64,000 bases of DNA from Acidimicrobiia bacterium (GTDB taxonomy: Bacteria; Actinomycetota; Acidimicrobiia; IMCC26256; JAOSJM01): NCBI GenBank assembly GCA_027494165.1, contig JAOSJM010000005.1, forward strand, positions 620,001-684,000, in the 5' to 3' direction. The translations under genes were made by a program, and so were the position numbers. Positions 7,978 to 16,299 of the stretch are shown one piece after another (positions within the stretch are counted from its first letter, which is position 1; each line of letters starts with the position of its first letter). The notes beneath the pieces were generated by a model that worked only from the letters and a program-made list of their open reading frames with translations, had not been told where the DNA came from and did no database searches.

Positions 7978-9186
7978 TCAGGCGTCGCCGGCGAGGGCGC
8001 GGGCGATCACGACGCGCTGGATCTCGTTGGTGCCTTCCCAGATCTGGTACACCTTGGCGTCCCGGTACCACTTCTCCACCGGGTGGTCGGCCATGTAGCC
8101 GTGGCCGCCGAGGACCTGCACCGCCTCCTGGGTCACCCGCACCGCGACGTCGGCCGCGTAGCACTTGGCCATGGAGCCCTCGGCCCGGGCGAGCGGCATC
8201 CCCTCGTCGACCATCCAGCCGGCCCGCCACAGCAGCAGGCGCGCCGCGTCGATCTCCATGGCCATGTCGGCGAGCTTGGCCCCCACGGCCTGGTGCCGGA
8301 AGATCGGCTCGCCGAACGACTCGCGCCCACGAGCATGGTCGAGCGCGTACTCGAAGGCGGCCCGGGCGAGGCCCACCGCCGTGGCGGCGTAGGTCATCCG
8401 GGAGTACTGGAGCAGCGCGAGCGGGTTCGGTCCGTGGCGCGGAACCGCCTCACCCGCTCCACGACCGTCGGCGCGGCCGGCGGGCTCGCCGCCGAGGCGG
8501 TGGTCGAGCGGCACCCGGCAGCCCTCGAGCACGACCTCCGCGGTGTGCGAGGCCCGCACGCCGAGCTTCTCCTCGACCCGGCCCGTGCGCAGGCCGGGGG
8601 TGTCGCGCTCGACGACGAACGCGGCCATCCCTCCCCAGCCGGCGCCCGGGCGCTCGACCGCGAACACGACGTGCACGTCGGCGATGCCGCCGTTGGTGAT
8701 GAAGCACTTGGTCCCGTCGAGCACGTACTCGTCGCCGTCGCGCCGGAACGTCGTGCGCATCGCGCCGACGTCGGACCCGCCCTGGGGCTCGGTGATGCAC
8801 ACCGCGCCGAGCCGCACCGCGGTCCGGTCGCAGAACCGGGGGATCCAGCGCTGCTGCTGCTCGGGGGTCCCGAAGGCGAGCACGGGCCCGGCCGCGTAGA
8901 TCGACGATCCGATCACCGTGGCGATGGCCGCGCAGCCCCAGGCCAACTCCTCCATCACCACGAAGTTCGTGAGCCCCACCAGGCCCCCGGGTACGCCACC
9001 CCCGCCGAACTGCTCGGGCAGGCCGAAGGAGAGCAACCCGATCTCGTTGGCCTTCTCGAGCACGGGCCAGGGCATCTCGCCGGCGCGGTCGTAGCGCGCC
9101 GCGACGGGGCGGATCTCCCGCCGGGCGAACTCACGCGCGAGGTCGCGCATCGCCTCCTGCTCGGGCGCCAGGGCCAGGTCCACCAC
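7978..9186 (-). CDS. Acyl-CoA dehydrogenase
   Basis: FAD-dependent enzyme of about 402 residues that introduces the alpha,beta double bond into acyl-CoA. The N-terminal helical domain is LALAPEQEAMRDLAREFARR. The FAD/substrate strand region has CITEPQGGSDVGAM and GTKCFITNGG. The C-terminal domain has RESFGEPIFRHQAV and VQVLGGHGYMADHPVEKW, and ends WEGTNEIQR with the catalytic Glu of the medium/short-chain type. The start is one of two adjacent GTG codons (9186 or 9183) downstream of GGGGAGG. It is divergent from the AidB-like gene at 9355, leaving a 168-bp shared promoter region. Confidence 0.92.
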   Translation of the reverse strand: MVDLALAPEQEAMRDLAREFARREIRPVAARYDRAGEMPWPVLEKANEIGLLSFGLPEQFGGGGVPGGLVGLTNFVVMEELAWGCAAIATVIGSSIYAAGPVLAFGTPEQQQRWIPRFCDRTAVRLGAVCITEPQGGSDVGAMRTTFRRDGDEYVLDGTKCFITNGGIADVHVVFAVERPGAGWGGMAAFVVERDTPGLRTGRVEEKLGVRASHTAEVVLEGCRVPLDHRLGGEPAGRADGRGAGEAVPRHGPNPLALLQYSRMTYAATAVGLARAAFEYALDHARGRESFGEPIFRHQAVGAKLADMAMEIDAARLLLWRAGWMVDEGMPLARAEGSMAKCYAADVAVRVTQEAVQVLGGHGYMADHPVEKWYRDAKVYQIWEGTNEIQRVVIARALAGDA

Positions 9187-9354
9187 GTCCACCTCCCCGG
9201 TCGGGGATCGCCCCGTGCCGTCTCCGGGCGGGGTCGGCCGGCCCCGGCCTCCGGCGCGGGCGAGGCCCGCGGCCGGCGGTCGGTCGCGGCCACGGCGAGC
9301 CTGCCACGCCCGCCCGGCCGGGCGCGAACGCGGCCCTCGCGCGACACTGGGCCG

Positions 9355-11061
9355 GTGAACCCCGACGCGGCACGCCTCGACCTCGAGGCCTGGCGGGCGT
9401 CGTTCCCCGACGATCCGTACCGGGCCGACCGCTTCCTGCCGGCCCTGGTCCACCGCTCGCTGGACCAGGCGCGTGCCCGGTCCCTCGACCAGGCCGCGTC
9501 CGCGTTCGCCCGGCAGGTGATCGCCGAGGTCGCGCCGCTCGCCGAGCGCACCGAGCACCGCCTCCACCTCCCCGAGCTGGCCCGCCACGACCGCTTCGGC
9601 CGCGTCACCGAGGAGGTGCGATTCGACCCCGACTACCACGGGTCCGGCCACGTGGTCTGGGAGAGCGGGATCGTCGCCCACAGCGGGGTCCCCGGCCGGG
9701 CCTTCGAGCAGGGCACCCTCCTCTACCTCCTGTCCCTGGAAGGGGAGACCGGCCACGCCTGCCCGGCCACGTGCACCATCGGCCTGGCCCGGGCCTTGCG
9801 CCGCCGGGCCGAGCCCGAGGTGCGCGACCGGTTCCTCCCCCCGCTCCTCGAGCTCGACTACGGACGGGCCGAGCGGGCCTCGCAGTTCCTCACCGAGATC
9901 CAGGGTGGGTCCGACGTCGGCGCGAACGCCGCGGTGGCCGAGCCGGCCGGCGACGGCACGTACCGGGTGACCGGCGAGAAGTGGTTCTGCTCGGTGGCCG
10001 ACGCCCAGCAGTTCCTCCTGACCGCCCGGGTCCCCGGCGCCCCTGACGGCACGAAGGGCCTCGGGTGCTTCGTGATGCCCCGCTTCCTCGACGGTGCCCC
10101 CAACGGGTTCCGGATCCGGCGCCTCAAGGAGAAGCTCGGCACCCGGGGGCTGGCCTCGGCCGAGATCGACCTCGACGGCGCGGTGGCATGGCCGATCGGC
10201 CCGGTCGAGGACGGCTTCAAGACGGCGGTCGGCGTCGTGCTCAACACCAGCCGGTGGCTCACCGCCGTGGGCGGGGCCGGGATGATGTGGCGGTCCTACC
10301 TCGAGGCTGCCGGCTTCGCCCGCCACCGCCGCGCGTTCGGGCGGCCCATCGGCGACTTCCCGCTCGTGCGCCGGACGCTCGCCGGGATGAAGGTCCAGTG
10401 GCTCGGGGCCCTGCACGCGGTCTGGGTGCTCACCGGGCTCGAGGACGCCATCGACGCCGGTACGGCCGGCGACGAGGAGGTCGCGCTGCACCGCTTCCTC
10501 GTGAACGCCACGAAGTACGAGGCGTCGTGGCGGGCGACGTCCGTGGTGCGCGATGCCATCGAGGTGCTGGGCGGCAACGGCACGATCGAGGAGTTCAGCG
10601 TGCTCCCGCGCCTCTACCGCGACGCGATGGTGTACGAGTCGTGGGAGGGGACCCACAACGTCCTCGTCACCCAGGTCCTGAACGACTGCCGGCGCCTCGA
10701 CCTGCTCTCGGTGCTGGACGGGTGGCTCACCGGGGTCCTGGAGGCCGTGTCGTCGCCCGCGGGCAAGGAGGCTGCGGCGACGGCGCTGGCGGCGCTCGAC
10801 GACGAGATCGCGGGGGCCCGGCGCGCCGTCGGCGACCCCGGCTACGGCGCCGCCCACTTCCGGACGCACCTCGGCCGGATCATGCTGGTGGTCGAGGTGG
10901 CGTCGATGCTCGACTCGCTCGAGCACGACGGGCCCGAGGAGTTGGGTCCGGTGGCCGATCTGCTGGCCCGCCTCGAGCTCGAGTCCGGGTACCGCCCCGA
11001 GGCGGACCCCGCGTTCACCGACCGCGTCGACGCCGCCCTGGCCGGCGACCTCTCCGGCTGA
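9355..11061 (+). CDS. AidB-like acyl-CoA dehydrogenase
   Basis: A 568-residue acyl-CoA dehydrogenase-fold flavoprotein, longer than the usual 380-400 residues. The extra N-terminal part and C-terminal helical extension match the AidB-like group. Visible features are HACPATCTIGLARAL, TEIQGGSDVGANAAV, GEKWFCSVADA, the HRRAFGRPIGDFPLV segment, IEVLGGNGTIEEF and YESWEGTHNVLV with the base Glu. The GTG at 9355 is set by the match beginning NPDAARLDLEAW; no strong ribosome-binding site precedes it. AidB itself binds DNA in alkylation response, but most paralogues are plain acyl-CoA dehydrogenases, and I infer the latter from the lipid-gene context. Confidence 0.85.
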   Translation: MNPDAARLDLEAWRASFPDDPYRADRFLPALVHRSLDQARARSLDQAASAFARQVIAEVAPLAERTEHRLHLPELARHDRFGRVTEEVRFDPDYHGSGHVVWESGIVAHSGVPGRAFEQGTLLYLLSLEGETGHACPATCTIGLARALRRRAEPEVRDRFLPPLLELDYGRAERASQFLTEIQGGSDVGANAAVAEPAGDGTYRVTGEKWFCSVADAQQFLLTARVPGAPDGTKGLGCFVMPRFLDGAPNGFRIRRLKEKLGTRGLASAEIDLDGAVAWPIGPVEDGFKTAVGVVLNTSRWLTAVGGAGMMWRSYLEAAGFARHRRAFGRPIGDFPLVRRTLAGMKVQWLGALHAVWVLTGLEDAIDAGTAGDEEVALHRFLVNATKYEASWRATSVVRDAIEVLGGNGTIEEFSVLPRLYRDAMVYESWEGTHNVLVTQVLNDCRRLDLLSVLDGWLTGVLEAVSSPAGKEAAATALAALDDEIAGARRAVGDPGYGAAHFRTHLGRIMLVVEVASMLDSLEHDGPEELGPVADLLARLELESGYRPEADPAFTDRVDAALAGDLSG

Positions 11062-11114
11062 CCCGTCCCCCGCCCCCATCCGTCCCGGGGTGTCCCTGCC
11101 CGCCCAACCCCTCC

Positions 11115-11287
11115 CCGAGTCGCCTCTACCGTCGCCGGGCGGGGGTGAGCACACCCGAGACGGGACCCCTTCTGCGTCTCGGGTGTCCCTACCGTCGCTG
11201 GGCGGGGGTGAGCACACCCGGGACGGGACCCTTCTGCGTCTCGGGTGTCCCTACCGTCGCTGGGCGGGGGTGAGCACACCCGGGACG
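11115..11287. repeat. Palindromic repeat family, locus A (3 tandem copies)
   Basis: Two clear units of 62 bp start at 11177 and 11239 and a more divergent one precedes them from about 11115. Each is bounded by CTCGGGTGTC on the left and CACACCCG on the right, with an inner TACCGTCGCTGGGCGGGGGT that can fold on a TGG loop. Units are joined by ACGGGACCCTTCTGCG. The set lies between the convergent genes ending at 11061 and 11335. The loop is the reverse complement of that at loci B and C. Confidence 0.9.
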
Positions 11288-11334
11288 CGGATGGGGCTCG
11301 GGGGACGGGGGTACGCGGGTACGCGCGTACCCCG

Positions 11335-12459
11335 TCAGCCGGCCATCGGCTCGCCGGCGAGGATCCTCCCGATCCGCACGAGCTGGGGGGTCTCCGAGCC
11401 GAGGGTGGCCTCGATCTGCTTCGCCCACAGGAAGTACCGGTGGATCGGGTAGTCCACGTCGATGCTGATCCCGCCGTGCACGTGGAGACCCGCGTGCACG
11501 ACGCGGCTCGCCCCCTCGGACGCCCAGAACTTGGCGGTGGCCACCTCGAGCGGCACGTCCCGCCCTCCGGCGAGGTGACTGGCCGCCTGGAGCATCGTGA
11601 GCTCGATGGCCCAGGCGTCGATCGAGGCGTCGGCGAGGCGCTGGCCGACGGCCTGGAAGGTGCCGATGGGCCGGCCGAACTGGCGTCGGGTGGTGGTGTA
11701 CTCCGCGGTGATGCGCAGCGCCTCCTCGGTCACCCCGGTGGCGAGGGCGCAGAGCCCGACCGTGGCGCGGTCGAGCGCGAAGCGCAGGATCGCGGCTCCC
11801 CGGTCGAGGTCGCCGACGAGCGCGTCTGCCCCCACGGTCACACCGTCGAGCACGACCGTGAACCAGGGCTCGTGGCTCATCGTGTCCTGGCGCTCGGCCC
11901 GCAGGCCGGGTGCGTCGGCGGGCACGAGGAACACCCCGAGGCGGCCGTCCCCGGCGGTGGCCGGGACGAGGATGGCCGAGGCCAGGTGGACGGCCGGCAC
12001 GCAGACCTTCGTACCGTCGAGGCGCCAGCGGTCGCCCTCCGCGATCGCCGTCGTGAGCGGCTGCTCGGACGGGGTGCCCTCCTCGACCAGCGCGGCGGTG
12101 AGGATGCTCTCGCCGGCCGCGACCTCGCCCAGCAGCCGCCGCTGGGCCTCGGACCCGAACTCCGCCAGCGGCAGCGCCCCCGAGACCAGGCACGTCAGGG
12201 CGGGCAGCGGGGCGACGGCCCGCCCCACCTCGACGAGCAACAGGCAGAGCTCGAGGAACCCGTAGCCGAGGCCGCCGTGGTCCTCGGGCACGGCCACGCC
12301 GAGCAGGTTGGCCTTGGCCAGCTCCGCCCAGGTGTCGCGGTCGAACCAGTCGGCGCTGGCGTCGAGCTCCTTGAGGCGGGCCAGGGTCGAGCGGTCGGCG
12401 AGGATCTGGCGGGCCAGGCCCCGGAGGGCCTCCTGCTCCTCGGTGAGCGAGAAGTCCAT
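11335..12459 (-). CDS. Acyl-CoA dehydrogenase, FadE28/ChsE1-like subunit
   Basis: A 374-residue acyl-CoA dehydrogenase-fold protein (MDFSLTEEQEALRGLARQIL at the N-terminus). Where catalytic members have the E-G-T motif near the C-terminus, this one reads HVHGGISIDVDYPIHRYFLW then AKQIEATLG, a hallmark of the FadE28-type subunit of the heterotetrameric steroid side-chain dehydrogenases. It therefore probably needs a partner for catalysis. The partner is very likely the FadE29-like gene 13 bp upstream. Frame is intact. A role in cholesterol or bile-acid type side-chain oxidation is inferred from family knowledge only. Confidence 0.88.
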   Translation of the reverse strand: MDFSLTEEQEALRGLARQILADRSTLARLKELDASADWFDRDTWAELAKANLLGVAVPEDHGGLGYGFLELCLLLVEVGRAVAPLPALTCLVSGALPLAEFGSEAQRRLLGEVAAGESILTAALVEEGTPSEQPLTTAIAEGDRWRLDGTKVCVPAVHLASAILVPATAGDGRLGVFLVPADAPGLRAERQDTMSHEPWFTVVLDGVTVGADALVGDLDRGAAILRFALDRATVGLCALATGVTEEALRITAEYTTTRRQFGRPIGTFQAVGQRLADASIDAWAIELTMLQAASHLAGGRDVPLEVATAKFWASEGASRVVHAGLHVHGGISIDVDYPIHRYFLWAKQIEATLGSETPQLVRIGRILAGEPMAG

Positions 12460-12472
12460 GTCGTCTCCGTGG

Positions 12473-13650
12473 TCAGCGGGGCGAGCCCGGCATGCCGAGG
12501 GCGAAGATGGCGACGAGGTCGCGCTGCATCTCGTTCGTGCCGCCCCCGAACGTGAGGATGTGCATGCGGCGCAGGCTCTGCTCGAGGCGACCCTGCAGCA
12601 CCGCTCCGGGTGATCCCTCGCGCAGCGGCGCGGCCGGGCCGAGCACCTCGAGGAGGAGCCGGAAGGCCTCCATGTAGAGCTCGGTTCCGTAGACCTTCAC
12701 CCGGGACGAGTCACCGGGGTTGGGGGGCCTCCCCTGGGTGGCGTCCCAGGCCACCTTCCAGTTCATGAGGCGCAACGGCTCGAGCTTGGCGTGCACCCGG
12801 GCCAGGTTGAGCTGCACCCACTCCTGGTCGATCACCCGACACCCGTCGGCGAGCCGGGTCTCCTGGGCCCAGCGCCGTGTGTCGTCGAGGGCCCGCTCGA
12901 CCACGCCCGACGAGCAGAGGGTCACGCGCTCGAGGTTGAGCTGGTTCGTGATGAGGCTCCAGCCCTTGTTCTCCTCACCGACCAGGTTGGTGACCGGCAC
13001 CCGCACGTCCTCGTAGAAGGTGATGTTCGTGTCGAGGTCGCTCATGTTGTGGATGCGCTGGACCTTGAAGCCGGGCGTGTCGGTGGGGACGATGACGATC
13101 GAGATGCCCTTGTGCTTGGGGACGTCGGGATCGGTCCGCACCGCCAGCCAGACGTAGTCGGCGTCGCTGGCCAGGCTGGTGAAGACCTTCTGACCGGTGA
13201 TGACGTACTCGTCGCCGTCGCGCACGGCCCGGGTCTGGAGGGCGGCGAGGTCGGTCCCGGCCTCGGGCTCGGTGTAGCCGATGGCCCAGTACTCCTGGCC
13301 CGCGAGGATCCGGGGAGGTGGCGGCGCTTCTGCTCCTCGTTGCCGAAGCGCATGAGGGTGGGGGCGACGGTGTTGATGCTCAGCATGGGCACCGGCGCCC
13401 CGGCCCGCATCGACTCGTCGAAGAAGATGAACTGCTCGATCTCGGTCCGCCCTTGACCGCCGTACTCCTTCGGCCAGCCGATGCCGAGCCATCCGTCGGC
13501 GGCCATCTTCCGGGTGATCGCGCGCACGGCCGGGCCGACACCCTCGCTGCGCGCCACCTCCTCCTGGACCTCGGGGGTGAGGAGCCTGTCGTAGTACTCA
13601 CGTAGCTCCCGGCGGAGGGCCTCGTGCTCTTCGGTCAGCCCGACGTACAT
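12473..13650 (-). CDS. Acyl-CoA dehydrogenase, FadE29/ChsE2-like subunit (frameshifted)
   Basis: About 393 residues once one base is restored. The N-terminal part begins MYVGLTEEHEALRREL and runs to EEQKRRHLP. The rest resumes in another frame as RILAGQEYWAIGYTEPEAGT. The break is near 13315, where a minus-strand run of four C (needed five) would give LPRILAG. The C-terminus MHILTFGGGTNEMQRDLVA matches the TFGGGxNE signature of mycobacterial FadE29. GGGAGGA precedes the ATG. With the FadE28-like gene it forms a two-gene operon encoding an alpha2beta2-type enzyme. Confidence 0.85.
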
Positions 13651-13716
13651 GCGCGTCCTCCCGTGGTGTGCCCGAGATCCTACGGTCCGCACGCTTCGCG
13701 GCGCCCGCAGCGACCC

Positions 13717-13834
13717 GTCTCGGGTGCCTCCACCCCCGCCCAGCGGGGCCAGGGACACCCGAGACGGCGGAACCGGGGAACCGGGTGCCTCCACCCCCGC
13801 CCAGCGGGGCCAGGGACACCCGAGACGGCGGAAC
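13717..13834. repeat. Palindromic repeat family, locus B (2 tandem copies)
   Basis: Two units with a 61-bp period. Each reads CGGGTGCCTCCA, then CCCCCGCCCAGCGGGG (stem-loop with a CCA loop), then CCAGGGACACCCGAGACG. The outer arms CTCGGGTG and CACCCGAG pair in the first unit. Reverse-complementing a unit gives the locus A sequence with few changes. It lies between two divergently transcribed genes (13650 and 13913), so it must also be compatible with two promoters. Confidence 0.9.
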
Positions 13835-13912
13835 CGGCGAACCGGTAGCGTGGCGGGCCCGGGCGGAACGGACCGATCGGGCCCGGATCGGACGGGGGAG
13901 CGCAGCGGCGAC

Positions 13913-14872
13913 ATGGCGGACAGCGGCACGGGCGGCGGCACCCGGGGCTCCTCCCGCATGCTGGGCAGGGTCGCCGTCGTCACGGGCGGGAACGCCGGCA
14001 TCGGCAAGGAGACCGCCGCCGCGCTCGCCGCGATGGGGGCCACCGTCGTGCTCACCGCCCGGGACCCGGCCCGGGGCGCCGCCGCCCTCGCCGAGATCCG
14101 TGCCCGCACGGGCAGCGACCGGGTCGAGATCGCGCACCTCGACCTGGCGGACCTCGCGTCGGTCCGGGCCTGCGCCGACGACCTCCTCCACCGCCACGAG
14201 CGTCTCGACGTGCTCGTGAACAACGCCGGCCTCACCCTCTCGAAGCGCCGGGAGACCCGCGACGGGTTCGAGACCACGTTCGGGGTCAACCACCTCGGCC
14301 ACTTCCTGCTCACGACCCTGCTCCTCGACCGCCTCCGGGCCGGCGCCCCGTCGCGGGTGGTCGTGGTGTCGTCGGGAGGGCACAAGCTCGCGCGCCGCGG
14401 TCTCGCCTTCGACGACCTGCAGTGGGAGCGCCGGCGGTACCAGGGCTTCCTCGCCTACGCCCACTCGAAGCTGGCCAACCTCCTCTTCACGCGGGAGCTC
14501 GCCCGCCGGCTCGAGGGCACCGGCGTCACGGCGAACGCGGTCCACCCGGGGTTCGTGCGCAGCGACTTCGGCCTCCACGGCGACACGTCCGGGCCGTTCG
14601 CCCTCGGCGTGCGCTGCTCCCGGCCCTTCGGCAAGAGCAGCCGGCGCGGAGCCGAGACCTCCGTGTACCTCGCCTCGTCGCCCGACGTCGAGGGGACCAC
14701 CGGCGGCTACTTCTCAGGTTGCCGGCCGGCCCGGCCGTCGCGTGCCGCGCTCGACGAGGCCGCCGCCCGGAGGCTCTGGGAGGTGAGCGAGCGGCTCGTC
14801 GCCGGCCGGGGGACCGCCGGCCGCACCCGTGACGGCACCGCGGGGACCGGCGGGGAGCGCAGCTCCCGGTAG
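13913..14872 (+). CDS. Short-chain dehydrogenase/reductase (retinol dehydrogenase-like)
   Basis: NAD(P)-dependent oxidoreductase of 319 residues. The cofactor motif is VVTGGNAGIGKETA (about residues 23-36). The NNAG motif follows at VLVNNAGLTL, and the catalytic pair is Ser in VVVSSGGH and Tyr-Lys in YAHSKLANLLF. The FETTFGVNHLGHFLL segment is typical of the retinol dehydrogenase/WW-domain oxidoreductase-like SDR group. The C-terminal 40 residues are Arg/Gly-rich. Substrate unknown. Divergent from the FadE29-like gene. Confidence 0.88.
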   Translation: MADSGTGGGTRGSSRMLGRVAVVTGGNAGIGKETAAALAAMGATVVLTARDPARGAAALAEIRARTGSDRVEIAHLDLADLASVRACADDLLHRHERLDVLVNNAGLTLSKRRETRDGFETTFGVNHLGHFLLTTLLLDRLRAGAPSRVVVVSSGGHKLARRGLAFDDLQWERRRYQGFLAYAHSKLANLLFTRELARRLEGTGVTANAVHPGFVRSDFGLHGDTSGPFALGVRCSRPFGKSSRRGAETSVYLASSPDVEGTTGGYFSGCRPARPSRAALDEAAARRLWEVSERLVAGRGTAGRTRDGTAGTGGERSSR

Positions 14873-15007
14873 AGCGCCGGCGGGTGGCCCCGCCGACCGC
14901 GCGCCCGGTGGCCGGCGCCGCCCCGTCGAACGCGCCTCGCGCCGGGACAGCCCGGGACGAACCACTACGATCTGGATGGACAAGCGCCGCGAGGGGGAGG
15001 ACGCCAG

Positions 15008-16288
15008 GTGGAGGCGGCCGCGGTGATCGACGGGATGCGGGCGCAGGCCGCGCGTGCGAGCCGGTGGGGTCGGACCCTGGCTCAGCCGCAGTGGTGGTCC
15101 GACTTCCTGGTCCCGGCCGGACGGGCGACGCGCTTCTACACCCGGGCCTGGCTCGACTGGACCAGCCGCCACCGCCGTCCCGGCGACGTCCCGATCCCGC
15201 GTCCCAGCCTCTCGCTCGCCCTCGAGGCCGCGCTCGACGAGGTGATCCTCACCGGCTTCAAGCTCGGACGCCTGCCCCGGACCACCGACGTGCTCCACCG
15301 CATCGAGGACGAGGTGGCCGGGGCCCTGGCCCTCTACGGGGACGCGGGCTGGCTCGAGGACCCGGCCACGTTCCACCGCGCCCCTCCCCCGCTCACCGAC
15401 CCGCACCTCGAGCCGGCCCGGGCCGGCGACCTCGCCTACGAGCAGCTCACCTTCGAGAGCGGCTACCGGCCCCACCCCGGCGAGCCGGGACGCGAACGCT
15501 GGCTCGGCCACGAGCGCAACCGCACCGCCCACGCGTGGGTCCTACGCCACCCCGAGCCCCGCCCCTGGATCGTGGCGATCCACGGCGCCGGCATGGGTTC
15601 GGCCGGCCTGGACCTCCGGGTGATGCGGGCCGCGTGGTTCCACCGGGAGCTGGGCCTCAACGTGGCGCTGCCGGTCATGCCGTTGCACGGGCCCCGGAGG
15701 GAGGGCGGGCCGTTCTCGGTCGGCTTCCCCTCCGACGACATCCTCGACAACGTCCACGGCGTGAGCCAGGCCCTCTGGGACGTCCGCCGCCTGCTCTCGT
15801 GGATCCGCTCCCGCGACGACCGGCCGGCGGGGGTCTACGGGCTGTCGCTGGGCGGCTACACGGCTGCGCTGCTCGCGGGGCTCGAGCCCGACCTGGCCTG
15901 CGTCATCGCCGGCGTCCCGCCGGCGGACTTCTCCGACCTCTTCGAGGCCCACATGCCGACCCGGTACCACCGCCACACGGGGTACGGGTCGCTCAGCGAG
16001 ATCTCCCGGTCGTTGCACCGGGTGATCTCCCCGCTGTCGATGGTCCCGCTCGTCCCCCGCCATCGGCGCTTCATCTACGCCGGGCTCGCCGACCGGTTGG
16101 TCCACCCCCAGCGCCAGGTCCGCCGACTGTGGAGCCACTGGGACCAGCCCCACATCACCTGGTTCGAGGGGAGCCACGTGGGGTTCTACTGGGCCTCGGC
16201 GGTGCTCGAGTTCCTCCGCGAGGCGCTGGTGGAGTCGGGCCTGGTGGCCGAGCCGTCGGGGCCGGCCTCGCCGGCGGGCGGAGCCTGA
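15008..16288 (+). CDS. Alpha/beta hydrolase, lipid-associated
   Basis: A 426-residue serine hydrolase. A 150-residue N-terminal region precedes the hydrolase fold, which starts near WIVAIHGAGMGSAGLD. The nucleophile elbow is YGLSLGGYTAA, and the late histidine is probably in FEGSHVGFYW. The GTG at 15008 follows GGGGGAGGA. The WS/DGAT gene begins 12 bp after its stop, so the two form an operon and the hydrolase may act on acylglycerols or wax esters. That role is inferred from position, as no substrate motif is visible. Confidence 0.8.
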   Translation: MEAAAVIDGMRAQAARASRWGRTLAQPQWWSDFLVPAGRATRFYTRAWLDWTSRHRRPGDVPIPRPSLSLALEAALDEVILTGFKLGRLPRTTDVLHRIEDEVAGALALYGDAGWLEDPATFHRAPPPLTDPHLEPARAGDLAYEQLTFESGYRPHPGEPGRERWLGHERNRTAHAWVLRHPEPRPWIVAIHGAGMGSAGLDLRVMRAAWFHRELGLNVALPVMPLHGPRREGGPFSVGFPSDDILDNVHGVSQALWDVRRLLSWIRSRDDRPAGVYGLSLGGYTAALLAGLEPDLACVIAGVPPADFSDLFEAHMPTRYHRHTGYGSLSEISRSLHRVISPLSMVPLVPRHRRFIYAGLADRLVHPQRQVRRLWSHWDQPHITWFEGSHVGFYWASAVLEFLREALVESGLVAEPSGPASPAGGA

Positions 16289-16299
16289 GGAGCGAGGGC

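Noticed and set aside
7978-11217. A 1079-codon open frame on the minus strand covering the AidB-like gene
   Set aside because: Only its last 402 codons (7978-9186) have acyl-CoA dehydrogenase sequence. The rest is the antisense of 9355-11061 and has the low-complexity Arg/Gly/Pro composition common to shadow frames at this GC content.
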